Part shown: positions 12,601 to 20,525 of the stretch, one piece after another
Layout of the letters: each line of letters opens with the position of its first letter
Numbering within the stretch: position 1 is the first letter of the stretch
Source of the DNA: Pseudonocardia sp.
GTDB taxonomy: Bacteria; Actinomycetota; Actinomycetes; Mycobacteriales; Pseudonocardiaceae
Direction of reading: 5' to 3'
Assembly: GCA_030147065.1 (NCBI GenBank)
Contig: JASLAP010000162.1
Span: 1 to 23,138 of the forward strand
Length of the DNA stretch: 23,138 nt
Translations under genes and position numbers: made by a program
Notes under the pieces: generated by a model
What the model saw: the letters and a program-made list of their open reading frames with translations, nothing else
Databases searched by the model: none
Told to the model about the DNA's origin: nothing

Positions 12601-14313
12601 ATGGCCAGTGGCATGGACCGGTTAGCGCACCGACTGGGTATGCGCACCAACCCGCACATCTTCTTCTGGTCGGCCGGGCTGATGGTCGTCTTCCTGGCCC
12701 TGCTGCTGGTGTTCCCCGAGCCGATCGGCACCGCGTTCGGCGCCGGCCGGGAGTGGATCGTGACCCACCTGGGGTGGTTCTTCATCCTCGGCGTCACCAG
12801 TTGGTTGATCTTCCTGATCTGGCTGGCGGTGAGCCGGCACGGCACGCTGCGGCTCGGCGCGGACGACGACCGGCCCGCCTACTCCAACCTGTCCTGGTTC
12901 GCGATGCTGTTCGCCGGCGGCATCGGTACCGTGCTGATGTTCTGGGGGGTGGCCGAGCCGATCTCGCACTTCGCGAACCCGCCGTTCGCCGACGTCGCGC
13001 CCTACAGCGTCGAGGCGTCCCAGGACGCGATGACGATCTCGCTGTACCACCTGAGCCTGCACACCTGGGCCATCTTCACCCTGCCCGGGCTGGCCTTCGG
13101 CTACTTCATCCACCGCTACCAGCTGCCGATGCGGGTCTCCTCGGTGTTCTACCCGTTCCTCAAGGAGCGCATCCACGGGCCGATCGGCCGCACCATCGAC
13201 GTCTTCGCCGTGCTCGGCACGCTGTTCGGCCTGGCAGTGTCGCTGGGGCTGGGCACCTCGCAGATCAACGCCGGGCTCTCCGAACTGCTCGGCGTCCCGG
13301 ACGCGGTCTGGCCCAAGGTCGTGATCATCACCCTGCTCACCGTGGTCGCCACCGCCTCCATCGTGGTCGGCCTGGACCGCGGCGTGCGGCGGCTGTCCAA
13401 CCTGAACATCCTGATGGCCGTCGGCCTGATGGTGTTCGTGCTGATCGCCGGGGACACCGTGTTCCTGCTCCGGCAGATGATCGAGAGCATCGGCCTGTAC
13501 GCCCGCGAGATCGTCCCGCTGTCGTTCTGGAACGACGCCATGGCCGGGTTCACCAAGGAGGGCGGCTGGGGCTGGCAGGGCGGCTGGACGGTCTTCTACT
13601 GGGCCTGGACGGTGACCTGGGCGCCGTTCATGGGCGTGTTCCTGGCCCGGATCTCGCGCGGGCGCACGATCCGCCAGTTCGTGGCCGGGGTGCTGGTCGC
13701 GCCGTCGGCGTTCACCCTGGTCTGGTTCGTCGTCTTCGGCTGGTCGGCCATGCGGATCGACGGCATCGGCGGCGGCGGGGGCGAGATCTCCGCCGCGGTC
13801 GCGGAGAGCGTGCCGCTGGCGATGTTCGAGTTCTTCAACAACTTCCCGGCGGCCACCCTGGTCTCCGGGATCGGCGTGGTGGTGGTCGCGCTGTTCTTCG
13901 CCACCTCGTCGGACTCGGCCTCGCTGGTGATCGACATGCTCTGCTCGGGCAGCCCGGAGGCCGGACCGGTCCGCCAGCGGGTGTTCTGGGGCCTGTCGGA
14001 GGGCACCCTCGCCGCCGCGCTCATCGTGCTGGGCGGCTCGGCCGGGCTCACCGCCCTGCAGGAGGTCATCACGGTGATCGGTTTGCCGATCTTCATCATG
14101 GTCTTCGCGATGCTGTTCGCGGTGCTCGCCGGGCTGCGCCAGGAGGCCACCCAGACCGTGGGCGCACCGGTCGCGCTCGCCCCGGTGAAGACGATCCGGG
14201 TCGCCGGCACGAACGATGACGCGCGGCGGGCCGACGCCGACGGCGACCGGCCGGCGGCGCCGTCGAGGAGCGGCGGCCCGGCCCCGACCCGGCCGGACGA
14301 CGACGACGACTGA
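12601..14313 (+). CDS. BCCT-family (betaine/carnitine/choline) transporter
   Basis: This 570-aa, 12-TM protein is a BCCT secondary transporter for glycine betaine or a related quaternary ammonium compound or osmolyte. Firm motifs are MFWGVAEPISHF after the glycine-rich TM segment, GLGTSQINAGLSELLGV, the signature WAWTVTWAPFMGVFLARISRGRTIRQF (split over TM8 and its loop), and FFATSSDSASLVIDML. The glycine stretch reads GGIGTV, where I recall GMGIG in BetP; this position influences substrate and sodium use. The C-terminal tail (about 50 residues) is polar and ends in five Asp, so it may be an osmosensory domain. ATG 12601 has GAAGGAG nine bases upstream. It ends 3 bp from the convergent enoyl-CoA hydratase gene. 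Confidence 0.93.
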   Translation: MASGMDRLAHRLGMRTNPHIFFWSAGLMVVFLALLLVFPEPIGTAFGAGREWIVTHLGWFFILGVTSWLIFLIWLAVSRHGTLRLGADDDRPAYSNLSWFAMLFAGGIGTVLMFWGVAEPISHFANPPFADVAPYSVEASQDAMTISLYHLSLHTWAIFTLPGLAFGYFIHRYQLPMRVSSVFYPFLKERIHGPIGRTIDVFAVLGTLFGLAVSLGLGTSQINAGLSELLGVPDAVWPKVVIITLLTVVATASIVVGLDRGVRRLSNLNILMAVGLMVFVLIAGDTVFLLRQMIESIGLYAREIVPLSFWNDAMAGFTKEGGWGWQGGWTVFYWAWTVTWAPFMGVFLARISRGRTIRQFVAGVLVAPSAFTLVWFVVFGWSAMRIDGIGGGGGEISAAVAESVPLAMFEFFNNFPAATLVSGIGVVVVALFFATSSDSASLVIDMLCSGSPEAGPVRQRVFWGLSEGTLAAALIVLGGSAGLTALQEVITVIGLPIFIMVFAMLFAVLAGLRQEATQTVGAPVALAPVKTIRVAGTNDDARRADADGDRPAAPSRSGGPAPTRPDDDDD

Positions 14314-14316
14314 GGG

Positions 14317-15087
14317 TCAGCGCCCGGTCCAGACCGGGCTGCGCTTCTCCAGGAAGGCGCGCACGCCCTCGGCGGCGTCGGCCGTGCCGGCGATCCGCTC
14401 GGTCGCCCGCCGGGTCGCCGCCCAACCGGGGGCGTCGTCGCCGATCGCCTCCCGGGTGGCGGCCAGGCAGGCCCGCACCGCGGCCGGGGCGTTGCGGCAG
14501 ATCCGCCCGGCCAGCTCGACCGCGCCCGCCAGCGCCTGCCCCGGCGGCACCACCCGGTTGACCAGGCCCAGCTCGTGGGCCCGGGACGCCGGGATCGGGT
14601 CGCCGGTGAGCACCAGCTCGCGGGCCACGTTGGGCGGCAGCGCGCGCGGGCCGCGGAACAGCCCGCCGCAGGTCGGCACCAGGCCGATGGCCACCTCGGG
14701 CAGACCGAACCGGGCGTCGGCCGCGGCGACCACCAGGTCGCAGGCCAGCGCGAGCTCCAGCCCACCGCCCAGGGCCGGCCCCTCCACCGCGGCGATCAGC
14801 GGGGTGGACCGGTCCCGGCGGACCAGCCCGTACTCCCCGCCCCGCTCGGTGACGTAGTCGCCGTTCGCGGTGAGGTCGCTGCCCGCGGAGAACACGCCGC
14901 CGGCCCCGGTGAGGATGCCGCACCACAGGTCGGGGTCGTCGTCGAGCCGGTTGAACGCGCCGTCCAGGCCGTCGGCGGTGGCCCGGTCGACCGCGTTGCG
15001 CCGGTGGTGCCGGTCGATCGTGACCACCAGGACGCGGCCGCGCCGCTCGGTGCGGACCGGGCCGGTGTCCGTCGAGGGTGTGCTCAT
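14317..15087 (-). CDS. Enoyl-CoA hydratase/isomerase (crotonase) family
   Basis: This 256-aa crotonase hydrates trans-2-enoyl-CoA in beta-oxidation-like pathways. The oxyanion-hole segments are FSAGSDL (66-72) and EGPALGGGLELALACDL (102-118). Both catalytic glutamates known from rat hydratase are present by alignment: E111 in GGGLEL and E131 in FGLPEVAIGLVP. The end ...FLEKRSPVWTGR is typical of actinobacterial members. ATG 15087 has GGGGGAG nine bases upstream. It is divergent from a FabG-like SDR with a 39-bp gap. That SDR could act as the following 3-hydroxyacyl-CoA dehydrogenase; with the acyl-CoA dehydrogenase and synthetase further on, the region could cover most steps of one acyl degradation route. 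The substrate is unknown. Confidence 0.92.
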   Translation of the reverse strand: MSTPSTDTGPVRTERRGRVLVVTIDRHHRRNAVDRATADGLDGAFNRLDDDPDLWCGILTGAGGVFSAGSDLTANGDYVTERGGEYGLVRRDRSTPLIAAVEGPALGGGLELALACDLVVAAADARFGLPEVAIGLVPTCGGLFRGPRALPPNVARELVLTGDPIPASRAHELGLVNRVVPPGQALAGAVELAGRICRNAPAAVRACLAATREAIGDDAPGWAATRRATERIAGTADAAEGVRAFLEKRSPVWTGR

Positions 15088-15111
15088 CGGCCCAGTCTCC
15101 CCCGCGGTGCT

Positions 15112-15120
15112 GGGTAGGTT
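15112..15120 (+). promoter_or_regulatory. Leaderless -10 box of the FabG-like SDR
   Basis: GGGTAGGTT contains TAGGTT (15115-15120), a TANNNT -10, six bases before the ATG at 15127. There is no ribosome site, so the transcript probably starts at or next to the ATG. No -35 is obvious. Confidence 0.5.
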
Positions 15121-15126
15121 CGGGCG

Positions 15127-15870
15127 ATGACCGATCGTTTCGACCTCACCGGCCGGGTCGCCCTGGTCACCGGTGGCAGCCGCGGCCTGGGCCGGCAGAT
15201 GGTGCTCGCCTTCGCCGCGGCCGGCGCCGACGTGGTGATCGCCAGCCGCAAGCTCGACGCGTGCGAGGCCACCGCGGCCGAGGTCCGCGCGCTGGGCCGG
15301 CGCGCGCTGCCGGTGGCCGCGCACGTCGGCCGGTGGGCCGACCTGGACCGGCTGACCGAGACCGCCTACGCCGGGTTCGGCAAGGTCGACGTGCTGGTCA
15401 ACAACGCCGGCATGTCGCCGCTGGCGCCCTCCTCGGCGGAGACCTCGGAGGAGCTGTTCGACAAGGTCGTCGCGGTCAACTTCCGGGGCCCCTTCCGGCT
15501 GTGCGCGACGGTCGGGGCCCGGATGGTGGAGCACGGCGGCGGCTCGATCATCAACGTGTCGTCGTCCGGGGCGCTGATGCCGCAGCCCCGGTTCGGCCCC
15601 TACGCCGGCGCCAAGGCCGCGCTCAACGCGTTGACCACGGTGTTCGCCCTGGAGTACGGGCCGACCGTGCGGGTGAACACGATCTCGGCCGGCCCGTTCC
15701 TGACCGACGTCGCCGACCACTGGCCGGCCGCCGACCGGGAGCGCGCCCGCAACGCCGCCGGCCGCCCGGGGCGCCCCGAGGAGATCGTCACCACCGCCCT
15801 GTACCTGGCCAGCCCGGCCTCCACCTTCACCACCGGCTCGCTGATCCGCGTCGACGGCGGCCTGTACTGA
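15127..15870 (+). CDS. FabG-like short-chain dehydrogenase/reductase
   Basis: This 247-aa classical SDR has the full motif set: TGGSRGLG (15-22), NNAG (92-95), N118 in AVNFRG, INVSSSGA with the catalytic Ser, and YAGAK (Y159, K163). The C-terminus LYLASPASTFTTGSLIRVDGGLY is the usual FabG/glucose dehydrogenase-type ending. Such enzymes reduce 3-oxoacyl thioesters or oxidise secondary alcohols with NAD(P). It lies back to back with an enoyl-CoA hydratase, which favours a 3-hydroxyacyl-CoA dehydrogenase role, but other alcohols are possible. The ATG has no Shine-Dalgarno and follows TAGGTT by six bases (probable leaderless start). Confidence 0.92.
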   Translation: MTDRFDLTGRVALVTGGSRGLGRQMVLAFAAAGADVVIASRKLDACEATAAEVRALGRRALPVAAHVGRWADLDRLTETAYAGFGKVDVLVNNAGMSPLAPSSAETSEELFDKVVAVNFRGPFRLCATVGARMVEHGGGSIINVSSSGALMPQPRFGPYAGAKAALNALTTVFALEYGPTVRVNTISAGPFLTDVADHWPAADRERARNAAGRPGRPEEIVTTALYLASPASTFTTGSLIRVDGGLY

Positions 15871-15945
15871 CCTCCCGCCCGTCGTCGTCCCCGAGTACGC
15901 AGATCGCGCGCCGATTAGGGTTCCGCGCCGCGCCCGTCTGTACGT

Positions 15946-15960
15946 GTGAGATCGACTCAC
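15946..15960. promoter_or_regulatory. Small palindrome in the leader of the RibD/DHFR-like gene
   Basis: GTGAG-ATCGA-CTCAC is a 5-bp inverted repeat directly before the ribosome site GGGAGG (15961-15966) and 25 bases after TAGGGT (15916-15921), a -10 candidate. A regulator bound here would block transcription of the gene at 15977. Confidence 0.35.
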
Positions 15961-15976
15961 GGGAGGCTTTGGCACG

Positions 15977-16540
15977 ATGCGAAAACTGATCTTCGGCATG
16001 AACGTGACCCTGGACGGCTACATCGCCACGACCGGCGACGACATCGGCTGGGGCGGGCCGAGCGACGAGCTGTTCCAGTGGTGGCTCGACCAGGAGCGGG
16101 CGAACGATCTGTCGCTGTACGGGCGCAAGCTGTGGGAGACGATGAGCTCCCACTGGCCGACCGGTGACCAGCAGCCCGACGCCACCCCGGCGGAGATCGA
16201 GTTCGCGCGGAACTGGCGGGACACGCCGAAGGTGGTGTTCTCCTCGACGATCGACAAGGTCGACTGGAACACCCGCCTGGTCACCGGCGACGCGGTCGCC
16301 GAGATCACCCGGCTCAAGGCCGAGGACGGCGGCCCGATGGGCATCGGCGGCGCGACCCTCGCCGGGGCGGCCGTGCGGGCCGGGCTGATCGACGAGTACG
16401 CCCTGGCCACCCACCCGGTCCTGGGCGGCGGCGGCACGCCGTTCTTCACCGCGCTGGACAGCTGGGTGAACCTGAACCTGGTGGAGACGCGGACGTTTCC
16501 CGGCGGCGTGGTGCTGACCCGATACGAGACGAGGCGATGA
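15977..16540 (+). CDS. RibD C-terminal / dihydrofolate reductase-like family protein
   Basis: This 187-aa protein has the YwjB/YyaP-type fold related to dihydrofolate reductase and the RibD reductase domain. Landmarks are RKLIFGMNVTLDGYIA at the start, SLYGRKLWETM, PKVVFSSTIDKVDWNT, GGPMGIGGATLAGAAVRAGLIDEYALATHPVLGGGGTPFF, the conserved NADPH and product end, and VVLTRYETRR. These proteins are thought to be NADPH-dependent reductases; most members have no proven substrate, and a housekeeping DHFR role is unlikely. ATG 15977 follows GGGAGG by ten bases. It converges on a SigG-like sigma factor across a strong terminator; DHFR-like proteins are often found near such sigma factors, so a functional link is possible. 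Confidence 0.9.
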   Translation: MRKLIFGMNVTLDGYIATTGDDIGWGGPSDELFQWWLDQERANDLSLYGRKLWETMSSHWPTGDQQPDATPAEIEFARNWRDTPKVVFSSTIDKVDWNTRLVTGDAVAEITRLKAEDGGPMGIGGATLAGAAVRAGLIDEYALATHPVLGGGGTPFFTALDSWVNLNLVETRTFPGGVVLTRYETRR

Positions 16541-16592
16541 GCACGGGCCGCATGCTCGGCTCGTGAGGCCCAGGTCGAAATCCTTCCTGACA

Positions 16593-16619
16593 CGCCCCGC
16601 CGGCAACGCCGGCGGGGCG
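16593..16619. terminator. Bidirectional hairpin terminator
   Basis: A perfect 12-bp stem (16593-16604 with 16608-16619) closes an AAC loop between the stops of the RibD/DHFR-like gene (16540) and the convergent sigma factor (16657). It can serve both strands. Confidence 0.85.
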
Positions 16620-16656
16620 GTGGTGTTCGCGTCGTTGCCTGATCGTTGTTGGCTGA

Positions 16657-17661
16657 TCACAGTGTCGGGGGCAGGCCCAGCCACGGTTTGTCGGCGGCGG
16701 GGAATCCGGTGAGCTCGGCGACCTTCCCGTCGACGATGTGCAGGACATCGATGGCGAACAGCCGGTACACGGGGTCGTCGGGCGTGCGCAGGTACTCCAC
16801 GACCGCAGGCATGCGGTTGACGGTCGTGACGATGCAGCGCCAGTCGTCGTACCCGGGCCCGCCGAACCCACTCGAGACCCAGGCGTCCATCGCGGACTTC
16901 GCGGTGATCCGGACGCCGGGGTCCGGAGGCATCGCGAAGCGCAGGTCCTCGCGCATGAGGGACAGGAGCCCATCGAGGTCGTTGCGCTCGTGGGCGTCCA
17001 CCCACGCCTTCACCGTGGCACGTTCGTCGTCCGACAGCTCGTGCGTAGCGGGGGTGCGCCAGTCGAGTCGGCGGTCGGGCAACTGCTCGCGCATCGTCAC
17101 GCGCGCCCGCTGCAGGGCGCTGGTCACGGATGCGACGCTGAGTTCGAGCGCGTCGGCGGTCGTCGCCGCCGGCCAGCCGAGGACGTCACGAAGGATCAGC
17201 ACCGCCCGCTGGCGCGGCGGCAGGTGCTGGACGGCGACGATGAACGCCAACTCGATCGTCTCCCGCGCCACCGCCGACTCGTGCGGGTCCTCGGGAAGCA
17301 TCCGGTCCGGGTAGGGCTGCAGGTACCGCACCTCCGAGCCGGTGCCCGGCAGCTCGGCAGGCAGGGGCGTGCGATGGTTGCGCTTCTCCAGGAAGTCGAG
17401 GCAGGCGTTCGTCGCGATCCGGTACAGCCAGGTCCGCAACGCAGCGCGTCCATCGAACGTCTCCCGCTTGTTCCACGCTCGCAGGAACGTCTCCTGCGTC
17501 AGGTCCTGGGAGTCTTCGTAGTTCGCGAGCATCCGGTAGCAGTGCACCTGCAACGCACGCCGATGGCGCTCGGTCAGGAGCGCGAACTGCGCGGTGTCCT
17601 CCGCGCGGACCGCCGCGATGAACGTGGCCTCGTCGGCGCCCTGCAGTCTGGCGTCGGTCAT
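16657..17661 (-). CDS. ECF sigma factor with C-terminal SnoaL-like domain (SigG-type)
   Basis: This 334-aa protein joins an ECF sigma core to an NTF2/SnoaL-like domain. Sigma-2 covers about residues 27-95 (CYRMLANYEDSQDLTQETFLRAW, TWLYRIATNACLDFLEKR) and sigma-4 about 138-190 (LPPRQRAVLILRDVLGWPAATTADAL, VASVTSALQRAR). The C-terminal part (about 213-320: ATVKAWVDAHERNDLDGLLSLM, then VYRLFAIDVLHIVDGKVAELTGF) is the SnoaL-like domain that replaces an anti-sigma factor in the SigG/SigJ/ECF41 groups and is thought to sense a ligand or modulate activity. I choose ATG 17661, nine bases after GGAAGGA; the in-frame GTG at 17679 overlaps that ribosome site. Its codons end in A or T more often than its neighbours' (AGA, CGT, TTG, GAA, CGA, GAT, GGA in the first third), which may mark acquisition. 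No anti-sigma gene is adjacent. Confidence 0.9.
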   Translation of the reverse strand: MTDARLQGADEATFIAAVRAEDTAQFALLTERHRRALQVHCYRMLANYEDSQDLTQETFLRAWNKRETFDGRAALRTWLYRIATNACLDFLEKRNHRTPLPAELPGTGSEVRYLQPYPDRMLPEDPHESAVARETIELAFIVAVQHLPPRQRAVLILRDVLGWPAATTADALELSVASVTSALQRARVTMREQLPDRRLDWRTPATHELSDDERATVKAWVDAHERNDLDGLLSLMREDLRFAMPPDPGVRITAKSAMDAWVSSGFGGPGYDDWRCIVTTVNRMPAVVEYLRTPDDPVYRLFAIDVLHIVDGKVAELTGFPAADKPWLGLPPTL

Positions 17662-17742
17662 GGTCGTCAATCCTTCCACCGGTGCGAGGGGCTACCAGAA
17701 CTGACGACGTGGCGGAGGATCTCTGATCGGTGAAGCCGCTGG

Positions 17743-17767
17743 CACCGGGCCGTTCGTCGGGCCGGTG
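17743..17767 (-). terminator. Weak hairpin after the acyl-CoA dehydrogenase
   Basis: CACCGG (17743-17748) pairs with CCGGTG (17762-17767), with two further pairs inside after a mismatch, 93 bases past the dehydrogenase stop on the minus strand. The rest of the 198-bp gap 17662-17859 shows no gene. Confidence 0.35.
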
Positions 17768-17859
17768 GGTCGGGTCGATCCGGGGGACGTGCTCCGGGTC
17801 GGGCACCCCCTCGATGTCGAGGTGGGGTCCCGACCGGCGGGCTCGCGCGTTCTCGGCGG

Positions 17860-20001
17860 TCAGTTCTTGATGAGCTCGCGGGGCAGGCCCAGGATCCGCT
17901 CGGCGATCACGTTGCGGCTGACCTCGGAGGTGCCGCCGGCGATCGTCATCGCCCGCTGGAACAGGTACTGGTACACCAGCGACGGCTCGCCGCCGGTCAC
18001 CGCGGCCGGGCCGGAGATCCGCATGCCCAGCTCGGTGACCCGCTGGCCGTGCTCGGCCAGCAGCAGCTTGCTGATGTTGCCCTCCACCGACGGCTCCGCG
18101 CCGACCACGGCCCGTTCCACCGCGCGCAGGTTGAGCAGCTCCATGCCCAGCTCCGCGGCGACGGCGGCGCCGATGTCGCGCGGGAGCGCGGGGTCGGCCG
18201 GAGCGCGTTGGTCGAGCAGGGCGAACAGGTCGGCCGCGGAGTAGCCGGCCCGGCGCCCGCCGATGCTGACCCGCTCGTTGGCCAGGGTGGCCCGGGCGAC
18301 CGCCCAGCCCGCGCCCGGCTCGCCGACCACGTCGGCATCGGGCACGAACACGTCGTCGAAGAAGACCTCGTTGAACAGCGACTGCCCGGTGATCTCGCGC
18401 AGCGGGCGGACGGTCACCCCGGGCGCGGTCAGGTCGACGACCACGGCGGTGATGCCGCGGTGCTTGGCCGCGTCCGGGTCGGTGCGGATGGTGGCCAGGC
18501 CGCGCTGGCAGAACTGGGCCCCGGAGGTCCACACCTTCTGCCCGGTCACCCGCCAGCCGCCGTCCACCCGGACCCCGCGGGTCTGCACGGCCGCCGCGTC
18601 CGACCCGGCGCCCGGCTCGCTGAACAGCTGGCACCAGGTGTGCTCGCCGAGCAGCCCGGGCCGGATCCAGCGCTCGACCTGCTCGGGCGCGGCGGTCTGG
18701 GTCAGGGTCAGCAGCACCCAGCCGCCGATGCCCAGGTTCGGCAGGTGCAGCTCGGCCAGCTCCTGCTCGAGCACCAGCTGCTCGACCGGGCCGGCCTCCC
18801 GGCCCCACGGCCGCTGCCAGTGCGGGAGCAGGTAGCCCTCGTCCAGGGCCATCGCACGGCGGGCGTCCTCGGGGGTGTCGCGGTAGCGCCGGACGAACTC
18901 GCGGGCGGCCGCGCGGAACCCCTCGGCCTCCGGGGGCAGCGAGATCCCGGGCTCCCGGCGCACGCCCTGCCGGGTGAGCGCGGCGACGTCGTCGACGGCG
19001 GTGGTGTCCGCACCGGTCAGCGCGGCCAGCACGGTCGCGCGGCGCAGGTACAGGTGGGCGTCGTGCTCCCAGGTGAAGCCGATGCCGCCGTGCACCTGGA
19101 TGTTCATCCGGGCGTTGGCCAGGTACGCCCCGACGGCCTCGGTGGCGGCCACCGCGGCGGCGAGGTCGGCCTGCCGGTCGGCGGTCGGGGCCGTGCGGGC
19201 CGCGTCCCACGCGGTGGCCACGGCCAACTCCGAGCGCACCAGCATGTCGGCCAGGTGGTGCTTGATCGCCTGGAAGCTGCCGATGGGACGGCCGAACTGC
19301 TCGCGGACCTTGGCGTAGGCCAGCGCCATGTCCAGGGTGGCCCGGGCCCCACCGGCGGCCTCGGCCGCGGCCAGCACCCGCAGCAGCCGGGTGGCCACCG
19401 CGGCGGCCCCGGCCAGCACCTCGCCGGTGCCGTCGGCGTGCACGGTCGCGATGCCCAGCGCCGGGTCCATGCCGTCGACGGGCGCGACGCGCACGGCGTC
19501 GCCGCGCAGCGCCACGACGTCCTGCCCGACGCGGACGAGGTGCAGCGACGCCCACACCGCACCGAGGGCCGGACCGGCATCGCCGCGCACGCCGGCGTCG
19601 GCCCGCTCGACGGACGCGGTCAGGGCGACCGAGGCGGGGGTGCTGCCGTCGGCGAGGCCGGGGAGCAGGGCCGCCCGCTGTTCGGGTGTCCCGCACTGCG
19701 CGACCAGCGCCGAGGCCAGCACGCTGGGGACCAGCGGCCCGCCGCCCACCTCGCGCCCCAGACCCTCGACGACCACGGCCAGCTCCGGCAACCCGTACCC
19801 GGATCCGCCGTGCTCCTCGGGCAGGTGCAGCCCGGCCCAGCCCAGCCCGGTCAGCTGCTTCCACAGCGGGTCGGGGTCCGCACCGGGGGTCGGCGGCGAC
19901 TCGACGGCCCGCCTGGTGGCGGCCCGCACACCCTGCTCGACCGCGAACTCCCGCACCACCGTCGTCAGGTCGGCGTGCTCCTCGGTGATCGCCAACGCCA
20001 T
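17860..20001 (-). CDS. Two-domain (fused) acyl-CoA dehydrogenase, FadE34-like
   Basis: The 713-aa protein holds two acyl-CoA dehydrogenase units in tandem, as in mycobacterial FadE34 (about 710 aa), an FAD enzyme of sterol or bile-acid side-chain degradation. Unit 1 (about 1-345) includes LGWAGLHLPEEHGGSGYG, YAKVREQFGRPIGSFQAIKHHLADM and NIQVHGGIGFTWEHDAHLYLRR. Unit 2 (about 355-713) includes CQLFSEPGAGSDAAAVQTR, WRVTGQKVWTSGAQF, and TIAGGTSEVSRNVIAERILGLPRE. In unit 2, E576 in LANERVSIGG aligns with the isovaleryl-type catalytic Glu. Unit 1 has neither that LxxER Glu nor a YEGT-type Glu and is probably structural. I start at ATG 20001, behind GGAAGAGG; ATG 20031 is also in frame. The acyl-CoA synthetase upstream on the same strand suggests a shared pathway. 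The substrate is unproven. Confidence 0.88.
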   Translation of the reverse strand: MALAITEEHADLTTVVREFAVEQGVRAATRRAVESPPTPGADPDPLWKQLTGLGWAGLHLPEEHGGSGYGLPELAVVVEGLGREVGGGPLVPSVLASALVAQCGTPEQRAALLPGLADGSTPASVALTASVERADAGVRGDAGPALGAVWASLHLVRVGQDVVALRGDAVRVAPVDGMDPALGIATVHADGTGEVLAGAAAVATRLLRVLAAAEAAGGARATLDMALAYAKVREQFGRPIGSFQAIKHHLADMLVRSELAVATAWDAARTAPTADRQADLAAAVAATEAVGAYLANARMNIQVHGGIGFTWEHDAHLYLRRATVLAALTGADTTAVDDVAALTRQGVRREPGISLPPEAEGFRAAAREFVRRYRDTPEDARRAMALDEGYLLPHWQRPWGREAGPVEQLVLEQELAELHLPNLGIGGWVLLTLTQTAAPEQVERWIRPGLLGEHTWCQLFSEPGAGSDAAAVQTRGVRVDGGWRVTGQKVWTSGAQFCQRGLATIRTDPDAAKHRGITAVVVDLTAPGVTVRPLREITGQSLFNEVFFDDVFVPDADVVGEPGAGWAVARATLANERVSIGGRRAGYSAADLFALLDQRAPADPALPRDIGAAVAAELGMELLNLRAVERAVVGAEPSVEGNISKLLLAEHGQRVTELGMRISGPAAVTGGEPSLVYQYLFQRAMTIAGGTSEVSRNVIAERILGLPRELIKN

Positions 20002-20165
20002 GCCCGGCACCTCTTCCGCTGTGGGCTCCATCCGCCCCGGAAGAGTATCCGCATTCGGGTCGCTTGCAGAGATCGACTTCGGCGCACGTCCGGCGCCCGA
20101 GACCGCGGCCGGCATCGCGGACGTCGACCGCCCCGACTTCCGCGGCGCCGCACCGCCCCTCCGAT

Positions 20166-20232
20166 CCCGTCGAGAACGACGTTGCTGTCGAGTGGATCGG
20201 TCCACGATTACCGCAACGTCGTTCTCGACGGG
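20166..20232. repeat. Perfect 20-bp inverted repeat with 27-base loop
   Basis: The arms 20166-20185 and 20213-20232 are exact reverse complements. The loop 20186-20212 contains its own hairpin, GTGGA-TCGG-TCCAC (20192-20205). Each arm contains the self-complementary AACG-A/T-CGTT. It lies 165 bp upstream of the acyl-CoA dehydrogenase start and downstream of a separate terminator of the small membrane protein gene. The rest of the 329-bp gap 20002-20330 holds no convincing gene. It may be a dispersed element, a protein-binding site or an RNA structure. Confidence 0.85.
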
Positions 20233-20313
20233 TTCGGGTGGCGGCGGGGCATGATCCCGGCCCTCTGCATTATCTGCGAGGCACTATTCGAGAGCTGCCG
20301 GAAAACCGTTGGT

Positions 20314-20327
20314 GCGCCGAATGGCGC
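20314..20327 (-). terminator. Intrinsic terminator of the small membrane protein gene
   Basis: GCGCC-GAAT-GGCGC forms a 5-bp stem with a tetraloop, directly after the stop codon at 20331 in the minus direction. On the minus strand it is followed nearby by TTTT (in ACGGTTTTCC), a rare U-run for this window. Confidence 0.55.
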
Positions 20328-20330
20328 GGG

Positions 20331-20525
20331 TCAGTCGGTGAGGACCGCTGCCCGGTCGTCGGCGGCGTCACCGAGCGCGGACACGGCCTCGTGGTGCCGG
20401 TCCCCGGCCAGCTCCCAGCGGGTGCGGCGGGTGCGGTTGTGCCGCAGTTCGGCCAGCACCCCGTACAGCAGCGCGGCCAGGATGATGAGGGGAACCGCCG
20501 CCAGCAGGAACATCGTCGCGTCCAT
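20331..20525 (-). CDS. Small single-TM membrane protein
   Basis: The 64-aa product has one hydrophobic helix (about residues 5-23, MFLLAAVPLIILAALLYGVLAEL), followed by a basic stop-transfer stretch (RHNRTRRTRWE) and a polar, acidic C-terminus of about 25 residues that should face the cytoplasm. I do not recognise a family. ATG 20525 follows GAGGGA. It lies between the acyl-CoA synthetase (ending at 20655, upstream on the same strand, 129 bp) and the acyl-CoA dehydrogenase, and has its own hairpin terminator, so it may be a separate transcript. Normal GC-rich codon use and a good ribosome site support a real gene. Confidence 0.7.
   Translation of the reverse strand: MDATMFLLAAVPLIILAALLYGVLAELRHNRTRRTRWELAGDRHHEAVSALGDAADDRAAVLTD

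Noticed and set aside
20002..20205. N-terminal extension of the acyl-CoA dehydrogenase to 781 aa
   Set aside because: The extra 68 residues are Arg/Ser/Pro-rich, run through the inverted repeat and do not belong to the family; ATG 20001 has a ribosome site and gives the usual length.
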